Source: Artemia franciscana (taxonomy: Eukaryota > Arthropoda > Branchiopoda > Anostraca > Artemiidae). From it: a DNA stretch of 64,000 nucleotides. The notes under the pieces are model-generated. The model saw nothing but the letters and a program-made list of their open reading frames with translations, was not told the origin of the DNA and ran no database searches. The stretch is taken from positions 41,863,402-41,927,401 of the forward strand of contig NC_088875.1 of NCBI RefSeq assembly GCF_032884065.1. The letters run 5' to 3'. The position numbers and the translations under genes are program-made. Positions 21,076-34,600 of the stretch are shown piece by piece; the first letter of the stretch is position 1, and every line of letters begins with the position of its first letter.

Positions 21076-21558
21076 TCAAGTATCGTTAATAAGGACACTC
21101 TCATCATTATCACTAATGAAGATTTCAGACCAGTATTCATTATCGTTGTTCCTGTGTTCTAGTCGAAGCGAAGCACCAGCCTGCTTGAGCTGAATAGATT
21201 GATAACTGGTTTTAAGGTCCTTCATCTTTGCAAGGAGCTTGGCCCGCTTAGTATTTAGCTCTGGAGGCAAATCAGTACAGATTCGGAGACCAGAACCTTT
21301 AAAGTTTTTTACGAGTTTTATGATCAAAAGGATATCATGATCAGAGCTGCATGTGAAGAGAACAGGCGGGGCTGAAGTTCTGTTGGAACGATCGGAGACA
21401 CTTTTTTCTTTTAGTTTAAAAAGCCTGGAAATCTTTATTTCCTCAAATTCAGAAGAAATTGCAAAAAGATGCTTTAAATATTGACCAGCCAAGCCAATCC
21501 CCACTAGAGATATACCACTGGAGATTATCAGGAGTATTGTTAAATAAGAATAATCCAA
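21076..21558 (-). pseudogene. LINE ORF1 C-terminal part
   Basis: Open for 160 codons with no ATG at its head, so it is 5'-truncated. Residues such as SEFEEIKISRLFKL, PVLFTCSSDHDILLIIKLVK, FKGSGLRICTDLPPELNTKR and AKLLAKMKDLKTSYQ match the RNA-binding/C-terminal region common to many LINE ORF1 proteins. It lies on the same strand and just upstream of the endonuclease ORF at 20698, with normal ORF1-ORF2 order. Confidence 0.75.
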
Positions 21559-22670
21559 TTTTGTTGTACTTCCCTAATAAGCACCTTTTTAAAATTTATC
21601 ATAGAATTTGGTCAGGCTGAAATGGGCTTAATTTTTATACGTTTTCATATCAGTTCCCTAATTCTCTTTGCAGGTATTGTAATTTAAAAATTAAGCAATT
21701 GACCATTGCCTATTTGAATGTAATATGCTGATATCTGCACAGTATATCCTGCAATATAAACTGTTAAAGTGCTTGAAACACCACACAATCTCACTATCAG
21801 CTAAAAGTCTATCTGACTATGCCTGCTCACAGAGCTCAGAACTAAACGTTTATCTTCTTGTATTTCAACTCCAAGAATCGAAAGATTTACTGAAAGAAAT
21901 CTGAGCAGATTCAAGATAAATAAGAAGCAACCAATTCAGTAGCTCTGTTCATCTCGAATCAAAAGGAAAAGGGCCTAATAATCTCAACTGAAAAGCCCTC
22001 GTTTGCTGAAACAGAAGAAGATTCACTGAAACTTGAGGTTTCGTTTACAAAAAAGTAAATAAAGGGAGACAAAGGCTGAAATCCCATAGGGGTTTAAAAC
22101 GAAATTTCAGTAACTTCAAAGTCCAGGTAAATCGAATAAAACACTAAGGAAAACCACTTAAAATGACACTGAAGGCAAATAAAAGTAAAAATAGCACACA
22201 ATATGTAGGATAATGTCTTTATCTCATAAATTGGGCATATAATCCTGTTTTCAATTTTCACACAACAATATGCTGCTCCAATTGCAGCTGCTGATTCAAT
22301 TATGGATTCATTTTAGCTCAAAACGAATATGAAAACCCTGGAAAACATCTAGTATATGCTGAAAAACCTGTGCACAGTCTTAGACGCAAGCCACACCCTA
22401 AGAGACTATCAGTACTTAAAATACCAGCCTTATTATAAAGGCATAAGCAAGATGATTGTATTAATGCATATAAACTGATAAATAGGCTATATAAGATACC
22501 TTTCCCTTTTGATCCAAACAAGTCTTCTAGTCTCATGGCTGTAGAATAGTCTATAATTTCTATGGATTCAAGACCATATAAGAGACTTTGCCCTTTTGAG
22601 CTAAATAAAAAAATAAATGCATCACAGGATATACCAAGTCAGTCCTCTCAGCACATCATCTTAATCCATT
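21559..22670. other. STT3B intron, mostly unassigned
   Basis: Contains the dispersed repeat shared with 17110-17330 (at about 21840-22040) and two similar short blocks around 22480-22525 and 22570-22610 (ATATAAGA..CCCTTTTGA). No gene recognised. Confidence 0.45.
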
Positions 22671-22678
22671 TGCGAGTC

Positions 22679-23900
22679 TTAAGGTTGTCTAAATCTGTAT
22701 TGCTCTTGAGTTGATGTCTCCCAGTAAAACCTCCACTGCCTCTTCTCCCACTCCTTGTCAAGATGGCATTTGGAAGAGTGGATAAAGGGAGTCCTGACAG
22801 TTAAGTCCTTCAATTGATTCCATTGGTTTGTGTTTCTTCTTGAGAAGTATTTTTGACATGTTCTCAATTGGGACCTTAACTTGGGCAGCTTCTTATAGTG
22901 TCCTCCTGTATAATAGTGGCTTGTGCTATGACTGCTGCTGAAAATAGTAGAGATTTTTTCTTGAAATTTATAGATGCGTTTCAAATCACTTTGTCTGTAT
23001 CTGTAGACAATTGAAGTAGCTCTAGTTGCTTGAGGCGGTCTTGATATAAAGCCAATCATGCCCTTTGTTGCAAGCCTCTGAACATTTTTAACAAGCCCCA
23101 CATGTTGCCTATATAAAAGACCAGCAAGGCACATGCCAAAATCAAGATGAGTCTAACAAGAGCTTAAATACTTTTGTGAAAATTGTTTGCCTTTTGGCTA
23201 CTGATGGTCGGTTTTAATGGGCCAAGACTAAAATTTGCATGGGAAACAATGTGCTGGGATGCCTGTGCAACTTTAACTTGTGTTTGGTGATGATACAAAG
23301 GTCTCTTTCCTCCTTACTACTCTCTAGCTACTCCCTTTTTTAGTGATGGCATGCAATTTGAGCTGGTAGCCATCAGTTTGTTAGACCAAGGTGCAAAATA
23401 CAGTATTTAGATGTATGAAAGTGGAGGAATCAGTCTTTAGACAAATCCTATAACCTGCATCATCAGCAAGCAATTGTTTATTATTATTCTGAATATCATG
23501 TCAAGTTTTCAAGTTTACTAGTTTTCAAGAAGCAAGTGGTCCTCATGTGTCCATTTAAAACCTAGGAAACATTATCATTACAGAAATTTCTTTCATGGGG
23601 TTAATGAGGTAGAAAATGCATCTATTGACAAGTAGACTTGTGTTTCTTGAAGCCAGTTTGTGTCAAGGGTTTCAATTATAAACTTTGGTAAGTTATAGGA
23701 TATAATTTTGAATCATTTTTTCTATCACTGCCTAGGTTAAGATTGTCAGTATGTGACCATGTAGTGGTGGCTTATCTTTAGGCTTTTATTTTTGAGGATT
23801 AGGGGTAGCATAGAAGATCTCCATATCTTGGAGAAAATTGACTTCTCTAAGGCCTTATTGCAACAAATTAGGAGTTCAATGAAAGTTAAAAGCTTTAGCA
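22679..23900 (-). pseudogene. Decayed CR1-like LINE RT
   Basis: The minus-strand frame 23134-22679 reads as a LINE C-terminus: VKNVQRLATKGMIGF, RYRQSDLKRIYKFQEK, QWNQLKDLTVRTPF, HLDKEWEKRQWRFYWET. The last block matches the plus-strand LINE B end (LDKEWSNKEWRLEWDT), so they are one family. Upstream, 23480-23470 gives a motif C-like LLADDAGYR, and 23890-23600 gives RT N-terminal scraps with many stops. Inactive. Confidence 0.75.
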
Positions 23901-25140
23901 AAGATGATTTAATTTTAGCTATCCTGTTTTAGCAATAAAATGAATATGGGTAGTGCTACGGGTGCTGATTAATGGAATGCTTTAATGTACATATTTTAAA
24001 TATATGCAAAATGCAAAAACTAATGTTTCTTCTGATGTCTTTATTTCCCACAAGGAAGCACAAACAAAGGAATTCATTTTAATTTATCTGGGAAATCCAA
24101 AGAGAAACTCATATAAGCTACCATCCAATTCGTTACCTTCGTTTTTTATTCATTTATCTTTTATGCTTGAAATTAAAACCACATACATGAACATTTTGGT
24201 AAGGGAAGGGAGGGGGAGCCTCCTTCACTGGCTATAGCTCTGAATAGATGCCTTTAGGGCTGATTATTTTGCCGTGTGTCGAAATTAGCCATTTAAGATA
24301 GATCATGCCAAATCTAAGGTATTTATAATCTCAATTCCACATCAAACGGTTATCTGTGAATAATACATAAAAAATCAAACAGTTTGTAGTAACTAACTGT
24401 AGGGAGGAGCAATTTGGTTCAAAAGTAACTTGAACTCGAAAAAAATAGTTTCGAAAGCAATTAATACATAAAAAAAATTGGCTTTTTATGATGGTTCCAA
24501 CTATATAAAATTCATTAAGCATAGGATTACTCATCAAATGCTATGATCCTGAAAAAACTTTGCCTGATTTCCAAATTCAAGTGATCTTAATGGAAGGTGT
24601 GACATTGTTTCAGTTTATCAGAGAACTTACTATAGAGGATTCAAGTTTTTATCTACAAAAATGTGGAATTATATATTTTTGGCCAGAAGACAATCATGGA
24701 TGCATATTTATTTCTTTTTTGTTTTTTATTCGAGGTAAGATTGGATCAAACCAGTGGTCATAGAAGATTGGGAGAGGGCTCGTTTGAATGGAAATTAAAG
24801 TTCTACTGCCCTTTTAAGTGAAAAGATTGGAGGGAAACTAACCCCCCTCTCCTGCCCCTTTTTCCTAAAGACACCTGATCAAAATTTTGAGATATCCATT
24901 TGATTTAGCATAATTGAAAGTTCCAAAAATTATGGTATGCCTCTGTGAATGACTTGATCATTCACAAGAAAGGGCTATAAGTTATGCTTATTTGGCCATC
25001 GTTTAGATATTGTATTCGATATTGGGAAATATACGAAATGTAACAGGGAAAAATTTCTACAGGGAGGAAAGTTTTTGGGGAAAAATTTCCACAGGGCAGG
25101 GCGATTTCCTGGTATGATTAGAAAAACGATCAGAAGCTAA
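23901..25140. other. STT3B intron, no gene seen
   Basis: Short open frames (24004-24237, 24560-24763) lack domain, splice or codon support. 24780-25000 resembles the repeat flank at 8390-8560. Confidence 0.5.
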
Positions 25141-25144
25141 TAAA

Positions 25145-25495
25145 TAAACAAATTTTTTCAACTGAAAGTAAGGACTAGCATAAAAAATTAAGACGAAGAG
25201 AAATTTATTCTATAGATGATGGAGGCTGCCCCTTCCTCATCCCTTGCTCTTTACTCTAGTCCCAATTGACTTTGACTTTTTGTCCCATTTCAGTTTGACT
25301 TTTTGTTCCAATTCTTAAGAATAACTCCTGAAACACAAAGGCAATTGAATTTGAATGAGAAGTATTTTTGAATAGCTTTGATGCTACAATACTAGTATAA
25401 AAAGTGAGGGTTGATAAAGGGTACCCCCCTCCCCCTGTATACAGAGTAATTTCTGTTCGTTTTAAGTTTTAGTGTTTCTCCTCACTTTAGCCAAA
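25145..25495. repeat. Diverged palindromic-family module 1
   Basis: Starts TTTTTCAACTGAAAGTAAGG, contains CATCCCTTGCTCTTTACTC, and ends TTTCTGTTCGTTTTAAGTTT near 25450-25480. The inverted arms are partly eroded. Confidence 0.65.
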
Positions 25496-25849
25496 AAGAG
25501 GCAACTTTTGTTTGCTTTGATTCAGGGGTTTCACAAATACATAGCTATTACTGTAGTAAAAGAAATAAGTATGAAGATATATGCCGTGTTACCAATGCTT
25601 TGAAATTAACTCTTCCAGTTTTCTTCCAACCAAAATCGTATCATGAGAGATTAATTTGAACAGATATCTGATTCATAAAGGAGCAAGTAAAACAAAAATG
25701 CACATTACTTGAAAAATTGTACTGTACCAAAAAAATTTCAGTTTCACTGTATTGTACCAAGACTTCAACATTGTTCTAAAAACAATACAATTTAACCGCG
25801 TTGGCAATGCTGCATGGATGTTATAATCAGTAGGAATGGAAATATCTAG

Positions 25850-26280
25850 GACCAGTATTGTTTTAAAGAAAGCAGTGTTGAAGTTTGAAATATTTTGATG
25901 ACCAAAAAGAGATCTACTCATTCTTTTGTTTCAACTGTAAAATCTAACAAATAGATAGCTTTTAACAGAGTTCAATTAATAAATACTAATATGCATCTGA
26001 TTATCAAATGTGAGTTCAACTAGTGGCGTTTAAAAGAAAGTATTATTGAGGTTTAACAATTCAGTGACTAAAAACAGGTCTATCCTGTTTGTTTTAACTC
26101 TTAAGTTGACAAATAAATAGCCACCAAAAGTTATTACTGGTAAAAGAAATGAAAACTAACATTTATGCTTTTGTACATGAGGCCTATTCTGTTTGTTTCA
26201 ACTTTAAAATTTGAAAAATATATATATCTATAATTTGTTATTACTATAGTAAAATAAATAAATGCTAAATGCTATTTTTT
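25850..26280. repeat. Three degenerate tandem units (~120-170 bp)
   Basis: Each unit carries a block like (C/T)TGTTTGTTTTAACT or TTTTGTTTCAACT, followed by an AAATCTAACAAATAGATAG-like stretch and TTATTACT(A/G)(T/G)(A/T)A. Moderately diverged. Confidence 0.6.
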
Positions 26281-27469
26281 TCATTATTTGAAATGAGAGT
26301 ATTGACGTAATCTATATATATAAAAATAAGTTGTTTGTGTTTGTGTGTGTGTCTGTCGAGTGACGTCATGTTTGTGTGTCGACTGACGTCATGTTTTCGA
26401 GTGACGAAATTAAAGACCGGGACATCGGGACACAAATGACGACCGGGACACCGGCACATAGGGAATATAAATGACGACACTCAAAGAGAAAGCGACCGGG
26501 ACACAAGTAATGTTCGATTAGCAATCACCATCAACAAAGCACTGGGACACAAATGACGACCGGGACACAGGGAGTATAAATGACGACCGGGACATAAGTA
26601 AAAAAAAAAACTCAAAAAAAGGTAAAAACTACAAAAAAACTAAAAAGAAAAAAAAAACTAAAAGCTAATAAAAAAACTAAAAAAGCTAAAAAACTAAAAA
26701 AACTAAAAAAGAAAAAAAAATAAAAAAGGAAAAAAAAATGAAAAATAAAGGAGAAAAACAAAACTAAAAAAACGAATGTATACACAGACCGGGACACCGG
26801 GATACAAATGACGACCGGGACACAGGGAATATAAATGACGACCGGGACCCAGGGACACAACTACAACGGGGACGCCGGGGGGCACAGGGGGATATATAAA
26901 TGACGACGGGGACACAGGGAATGTTCGATTAGCAATCACCATCAACATAGCTCAAGGTCAATCATTAGAATCATGAGGTATAACTAAAAAAACTAAAAAA
27001 AGGTAAAAAACTAAAAACTAAAAAAAAAGACCAATTCAAAAACGAATGTATATACAGACCGGAACACCGGGATACAAATGACGACCGGGACACAAGGAAT
27101 ATAAATGACGCCCGGGACACTCAAAGAGAAATCACAGACTGGGACACCGGGACACAAATGACGACCGGGACACAGGGAATATAAATGACGACCGGGACAC
27201 AGGGACACAACTACAAAGGGGACGCCGGGGGGCACAAGGGGATATATAAATGACGACGGCGACACAGGGAATGGTCGATTAGCAATCACCATCAACAAAG
27301 CTCAAGGGCAATCATTAGAATCATGAGGTATAGATCTGAATACGGATTGTTTTCCATGGACCATTATATGTTGCATGTTCAAGAGTCGGTAAACCTGACA
27401 ATCTATTTATATGCACAGACAATGGGACAGCAAAGAATGTTGTATATTCGCAAGTTTTACTTGGTTAAA

Positions 27470-27613
<144 letters not shown>

Positions 27614-27723
27614 CAGGTGGGACATAGGGACACAACTACAATGGTGCGTAACTAATATGGCGCGTAACGACTTACGCGCGCGGGGGGGCTTGGGGGGGGC
27701 GAAGCGCCCCCACCAACTAGGTG

Positions 27724-27757
27724 TTGGGGTGGCGCGAAGCGCCACCCCAACTGCTAG
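27724..27757 (+). other. Helitron 3' terminal hairpin and CTAG end
   Basis: Stem TTGGGGTGGCGC / GCGCCACCCCAA with loop GAA, then CTGCTAG. Replication terminator of rolling-circle transposons by family knowledge. Confidence 0.9.
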
Positions 27758-29124
27758 TTGTAAATATTTATGTTAATAACTCTGATGGTAATGTTTGTTG
27801 AGAAAGTGTTTATGCCTACCAAAAATATCTTCTATGATTTTAGTATTGTCTTTCAGTGCATGTTTTCTTTTCTGTCTTTTGCAGCTATGTTCTTTATGTT
27901 CTACTTTTTACTACTTTTACTACTACTTTACTACTTTTTACTACTTTACTACTTTTTACTACTTAAAATAAATCGATTGTACAGTTACAGTTAGAAATGA
28001 CAATGTTTTAAAAAAAAATGGCTGAAATTAACTGAATTCACTGCAGTAAATTTAGGTAAAATAATAGAAATAAAACATTATATTGGCCAGTTTCCTTCCT
28101 TTTTTTGTACCCCATATATTCTCTTTGATGTAATTTGGCCGTCCTTTCATTTGAACTTGAGCAGGCCTGCTGTAGTATGTCAAAACATTTAAAGAAGAAT
28201 AAAATATGTTGAAGCAAAACAAACCAAGGGGAATAATCTAACCCTCAACCCGCTGCTCCTCATTGGCACACATTAGACTAGCTTCTGTAAAGAGAGATGT
28301 CTCTTCTCTGATACTATTATTTTTTCCGAATATTCTGGAATGCTATTCCAGTACTTTATTAAAAGTCAAAAAACAAGTGGACATGCAGCCTAATATAAGG
28401 TGTTGGGAGTCTTCCTGGGACACGTGTATTCTAGTTGCTCTGCTCCGCCGCTGCAGTACAATGACTCCTCTCCTGAAGCAGAAAAGTTTAAGCGCTGGGT
28501 GAATGAAACTTTGAGGATTGGATATACAGCCCAATTTAGGGCCTGTAATAGTGTTTTCAAACTCATACCTAAGCAAAATTTGGATTTTAATAGAAGAAAG
28601 ATAATATTAAAAATATAGCTTTTTAGTTTTTTTTGTGATTCTTCTTTAAAAGTGTTAATTTTGCTTAAACTCCAGCTCAAATCCTGAAAAAGACACTTCC
28701 AAAGGATCCAAGAGGAGCAGACATTAAGCCTAATTTGAAAATGCAAAATCTTGAAGATAATCTATCTGCCTCTTCATAGTTTTTCTGTATTTCACACTAT
28801 GGGCTGATATCAGTACTCTTGTGGCTTTGGCATGTATGATTTGCTCATTTACAGAAAAAATTGAAGATAATACACTATCTTCAAGTTTGAAGACTTTTAT
28901 GTCTTCACAGTGCGTTTCATGTTTCTCAAGTGGAAAGGAGGTGGAGTTAAGAATCGAGAACTTCTTCCTGGACACTAGTTTGGGCTTTAGATCAATTCCT
29001 GCATGTTTCACTTACCCAACTCAACAACTGTCCAAATAACAGATTTGGTTAGAGCTGTTCTACTTAACTGTTACTAATGGTTTAGTTTTTAGTTTTATAC
29101 ATTTTTTCTTTTTTGTTCTTTCAG
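27758..29124. other. STT3B intron 3' part, no assigned gene
   Basis: Includes TACT-rich simple sequence at 27900-27965. Short open frames at 28260-28620 (both strands) and 28730-29011 (minus, 93 codons) have no family match that I recognise. The polypyrimidine tract at 29095-29124 leads into the STT3B acceptor. Confidence 0.5.
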
Positions 29125-31258
29125 AGCTACTGCTCATATGGTTGAAAACGGCTGGTACAACTTCTTAAACTGGTTTGATGAAAGAGCCTGGTACCCACTA
29201 GGAAGAATTGTTGGTGGTACTGTATACCCAGGATTAATGATCACATCTGGCGCCATCCATTATGTGCTGCATACTTTGAACATTCCAGTGCACATTAGAG
29301 ACATCTGTGTGTTTTTAGCACCAGTTTTTAGTGGTTTAACTGCTTTGGCCACATACTTTTTAACCAAAGAACTGTGGTCAGTTGGTGCTGGACTATTAGC
29401 TGCTTGTTTTATTGCCATCGTTCCTGGATACATCAGTCGCTCTGTGGCAGGAAGCTATGATAATGAAGGAATTGCCATTTTCGCATTGATGTTTACATAC
29501 TTCTTGTGGGTGAAGTCCGTGAAGACAGGCTCTGTTTATTGGTCAGTGTTGACGGCCTTATCCTACTTTTACATGGTTTCCGCTTGGGGTGGCTATGTGT
29601 TTATCATAAATTTAATACCACTCCATGTCTTTGTTCTTTTGCTGATGGGAAAGTGTAATGAAAAAGTCTATGCTGCATATAGTACATTCTATGTAATTGG
29701 TACATTGCTGAGTATGCAGATCCCTTTTGTTGGATTTCAGCCAGTTCGTACTAGTGAGCATATGGCATCAGCAGGTGTTTTTGCTTTAATTAATGCTGTT
29801 GCAGTTCTGAAATTTTTGCAATCAAAACTTAAAAAGGCTGAAGTTCGGTATTTTTTCACTGTTGCTGGATTTGCTGCTGCTGGTATTGTTTTTCTAACTG
29901 TTGTTGGATTGACTTATGCTGGTGTGATTGCGCCATGGAGCGGACGATTTTACTCCCTCTGGGATACAGGTTATGCCAAGATTCACATTCCAATTATAGC
30001 TTCTGTTTCTGAACATCAGCCAACTACATGGTTCAGTTTCTTTTTTGACTTGCATGTGTTAGTTGCTGCTTTCCCTGTTGGACTCTGGTACTGTGTCAAG
30101 GAGGTGAATGAAGAACGGGTATTTATCGTTCTTTATGCTGTGTTTGCTGTATATTTTGCTGGTGTTATGGTTAGACTGATGTTAACGTTAACACCAGTTG
30201 TCTGTATTCTAAGTGGTATTGCTTTTTCCAAGCTCTTAGGATTGTTCTTGAAGGAAGATGATGATCAGAAAGATGAAGGTGGATCTGATGAAGATGGAAG
30301 TGATAAGAACAATCTTTATGACAAAGCAGGAAAATTAAGAAAGATGAAACATGAGCAAGTGAAAGAAAATGAAGGCCTTGGAGTGAACGTACGAAGTCTT
30401 GCTCTTGTACTATTGATGATGGTATTGATGATGTTTGCTGTGCATTGCACATGGGTGACATCAAATGCTTATTCAAGCCCAAGTATTGTCTTAGCGTCGT
30501 ATGGTCAAGATGGAAGTCGTCAGATTATTGACGATTTTAGAGAGGCATATTACTGGCTGTGGCAGAATACCCATGAAGATGCCACAGTAATGTCATGGTG
30601 GGACTATGGTTATCAGATTGCAGGCATGGCAAATAGAACCACTTTAGTTGATAATAATACTTGGAATAATTCTCATATTGCTTTAGTTGGCAAAGCCATG
30701 TCATCTAATGAAAGTGAAGCATATAAGATTATGACTGAATTGAACGTGGACTATGTTCTTGTTATTTTCGGTGGTGTTATTGGCTACTCTGGTGACGATA
30801 TTAATAAATTTCTCTGGATGGTGCGAATTGCTGAAGGTGAGCACCCTAAAGATATTCAAGAAAGTAATTACTTTACTGAGCGGGGTGAATTTCGCGTTGA
30901 TAATGAAGCATCTGAAACCATGTTGAACTGTTTAATGTACAAGCTGTCGTATTATAAATTTGGTGACTTGAAGATGGATTATCGTTCTCCTGCTGGATTT
31001 GATAGAACCAGAAATGCAGTGATTGGTAAAAAGAACTTTGAACTAACCTATCTAGAAGAAGCATATACAACTGAACATTGGCTTGTAAGAATTTATCGTG
31101 TCAAAAAACCTGATGAATTCAATCGACCTGAGTTGCCTTTAGAATCTAGGAAAGTTGCCTTGAGTTCTGGCTATGTCCCAAAAAAGAGTAACAAAAGAAG
31201 AAAGGGTAGTTTGAAAAACAAGCCTTTTGTTGTAAAAGGCTCTAGGAGATTTTATTAA
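29125..31258 (+). CDS. STT3B: STT3B oligosaccharyltransferase catalytic subunit, exon 2
   Basis: Residues 58-768 and TAA 31256-31258; with exon 1 the protein has 768 aa (vertebrate STT3A about 705, STT3B about 826). It transfers the lipid-linked glycan to Asn of N-X-S/T in the endoplasmic reticulum. Visible active-site parts: [11 protein letters not shown] (Asp170, Glu172), [10 protein letters not shown] (Glu354) in external loop 5, [12 protein letters not shown] (Arg408), and [10 protein letters not shown] with Trp549-Gly553 for sequon recognition, then [17 protein letters not shown]. Many hydrophobic segments fit the 13-TM fold; residues 420-460 are an acidic cytosolic loop. [16 protein letters not shown] and [14 protein letters not shown] match STT3B rather than STT3A. 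The basic C-terminus ([14 protein letters not shown]) also fits STT3B. All 2.1 kb is one exon, unusual beside a 19.5-kb intron. Confidence 0.97.
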
Positions 31259-31600
31259 TTAATATTTTATGTATCTTTTTTTTATCTGTGATTTCTGGAT
31301 TGTTGTAAGCTGACCAAAACTTTGCTCTGAGACAGCTGGTTGTGTCTGCTTTTTGTAGAGGGATGGGTTTTAAAAATGGCATGGCAAAATATCCATGAAT
31401 TTTTTTTTTTGTAAATTAAGAAGAAATTTTTTTTAATGGTAATATTATGATCCTGGTTTGAAAAACTTAAGTTTGCCCAATCTCCTTGACTAAAATATAA
31501 GAAGTTGTAAAAAGAAGAAGAAAAGGTGCCACTACCAGCTAATATGTAATTGATTCATACATCTCAATACCTTTTGAAGATAAAAAAAAATAAAAATAAA
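31259..31600 (+). other. STT3B 3' UTR, probable
   Basis: T- and A-rich sequence after the stop. The first AATAAA is at 31589-31594; others lie near 31763 and 31949. The true poly(A) site cannot be chosen from sequence. Confidence 0.4.
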
Positions 31601-34600
31601 AAATGCTAACTAGAAAAAGTAAAGAAATTGAAAAAACAGAATATTAAAAAAAACTTACAATTTATATTTTTTAGAGGAGTCAGTTGCTTTGAATAATTAC
31701 TAAAAATGCATCAGTTATGGCAAAATATATTCAATAATCTAAATACAATTAAAAGCAGAGAAAATAAAAGGATGTGAAAACAGTTCACATGCAGAACATT
31801 TACTTTATTTTTGAACAAATTTAAGTAATTAAGAGTCAATATAGAGAATGTCTGCTTTATTTTAAATCATTTGATGCACATCCCAAATGTTTAATATCTT
31901 GCTTTTGACCATATTTTGCTTTTGTAAATGCCTACTTCTCAACTAGGAATAAATTGACAAATATTTCTAGAACAAACTGTTCCCCAAAAATTAATATTTA
32001 TATTTATCATATATAAAATTCTATATGTATTTATACAATTCGCATTAACATTATACACATTAATGTTATACCATATAAAAATTAATATTAATATACAGTA
32101 TTCAAGTACACATGCAGGATTTTTCTTCGAGGTAGGGAGGATCGATGATAAAAAGAAGTTACTTGATATTTTGAATAAGAAATACCCAGGACTTCAGAAA
32201 TTTCTTATGATTTTTTTAGGGGGGGTGAAGCCCCATCCTCCCTGCGTGTCTCGCTGCTAGTATTGTACTGTTTTTCAATGCAAGTGTAAATACACAGTTT
32301 GTAATGAAGCTTAATAGTTTTAAAGGGGCCTAGAAATAATGTACTCTTTGTTTTCTTTTTCTCCTTAATACTGAAATGTCTGCCAGGGGTTTATCTACCT
32401 ACGGTCGACTAATATTCTACAAGTTTCTCTGTATTGAGGCAGTGGGAAGAAAGTATTTTCGTTTCTTCATAATAATCTAAAGGGAAAAAAAGAGCGATTT
32501 CTGTTAGTGAATTAAATGCGGTAAAATATTTGAAATAGAGTTAATCAAAACGCCCAGATGTAAGTAATAGAAAAGGCCAATATAAAAATAGCACCAACCC
32601 GGATAAAACGGATATTTGCTATCTCCTGGTTCTCACTATTTCTGTTTTTCTTTATTTTCTTATATTTTACTTAATTTTCTTGGTTGCTGAAGACTTAAAG
32701 ACTTTTTATCCTTAAAATTTTATTTCTGAGGATATCCTTCAAAGAATATTAAACAAACTATTATCTATTTTGCTCAGTGACTGAAAAGTTTACTCGTTTT
32801 TTCTTTTTTCCTTTTTTGTTTGTTTTTTTGTTTTTTTTACTTGTTTTGGTTGGTCTAGCCAATGTAGTATCATAACATATTTGAGTCTTCACAGTGTAGA
32901 GTAGAAGTCCAAATCTCAAAATTGTTACGAAGCTAGGCGTCCTTTGATTGATTGGGCTAAGTTTAGATTTGTTATGTATCTTGTCATGTTTCTTAGGTTT
33001 GCTAGATCAATCTAACGCTATTTTGACACGGTTTTTTGTTGCAGTTTAATCTCAGTTCTTTGCGTCCCTTTTTTGCATAAAAATTCAGCAATTAAGATTC
33101 TTAAAATATATATTTAATTTTTGAAATTAAAACTATTATTAATTTTTTCTTAGCCTAAGAAATTTTACTGGCTTTTTTTTTACCTTTTTAGACCAAAAGG
33201 AAAACTTGATTTTGTGCTTAATTGAATCCATGACACTCAAAGTGTCGCATTGATTTTATAATTTCCTTAATGTTGTGCTTGCAGTTAAATAAATAGTTAC
33301 TCCAATTAAATTTGATCTTTGAGCCATTACAAGCTTAAGGTCAAGTATAACTCACTTCTTCCTCAGATGTTACCGCCTAAACAATTTTCTTTAGGTAAAA
33401 CTACAATTTTTTGTTCTGTACAGGCATTAAAAAACTCTTTCTAGTGTTCTACGTTGATTAATTTAAAAAAAAGAATTTGGGTACATCGGTATTGTTATGA
33501 AGCTTTTATAATATGCTTACACTTCTAAACCATCTGATTAGATGAAGTTAGAATTAGTAAAACCTGAATTAGTAAATTAGTAATTATGAATTAGTAAAAC
33601 CTGATGGATGTTTAGTTTTGACTAAGTCATGCTAGACATGCGGAACTCCAAGCTTGAGAATCTAAGCAAAAGTACTGTCAATATAAGAGATGTCAATTGC
33701 TATTTGAGGCTAAATATTTTACAGTAAATTTCTTATTATATTGCTGTATTATATTGCAACTATACGTTCTATGAGAGCCTAGAGTAATATATGGTTGTCC
33801 AAGAGGAGGACTACAGTTCCTGAGAAGAAAAGTGGAGATTCTTTAATTTTTAGTTGTGTTTGGTTTGCTTTATTACTTAAGTTTCTAATTAGCCTGCATT
33901 TTTAGAATCAACAGGAAAAGGAATACCTTTATTACATGCTTCCAGACTCTCAATTTTTATATTTTGCTTTTAAAGATATAGGTCCATAATATGCATATAT
34001 TAGAAATATATGTGTATATCAACCTAAGCTTATTAAAAATGTCGGCTCAGTATTAAAGTGAATCAAACTCAGGGGGATAAAAGGTAAATCCTCCCCCTTT
34101 CTTGAAATTTTTGTCTGACTCGTAAAAACGTAACAAAAATGTATGTAAACACATTTTTGATGCTTTCCTGGCTGTGGCCTTGTTAAAGGGGATAAAACAC
34201 CTATTCGAGGGCATGCATTTTCATTTCAGTCGTTAATTAAGGGGGACAGAAATTATCTGTCCTTTCTGAAGTATGTCCCCGTTTTGTTTTGTCTGACTCC
34301 GGTCTCAGCACCTTGGAAGTCTGGCTTAAGGAATCTCGTATCTGGAGTTCTACCGTCTGGAATGTATTAATCCCAACTGTTTCAAACTGACCAAGGCTTG
34401 TAAGTACTTATGAAGGTATAAAATTAAAAATGTTCTCTGTGGCATCAGTTTTGGCAGTAGAACAAAATGTAGTATCACGTTTCCATTTCGGTCCTAGAAG
34501 TCCACTTGAAAAAACTAACACTCCAAGATAGACCAAAAAATTACAGCAAAGTTGAAACCTTTATACAGATGGGACCTTTGTATTGAAATAACTACTGAAC

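Noticed and set aside
26265-27298. Several minus-strand open frames with FFFF and PGRHLY repeats
   Set aside because: They are translations of A-rich tracts and GGGACAC repeats inside the Helitron.
28730-29011. 93-codon minus-strand frame just before STT3B exon 2
   Set aside because: No family recognised, no splice or start support, and a competing frame on the other strand. Left as unassigned.
32215-32260. Possible Helitron 3' end
   Set aside because: A GGGGTGAAGCCCC hairpin and CTAGT are present, but the hairpin lies about 20 bases too far from CTAG and no TC start was found.
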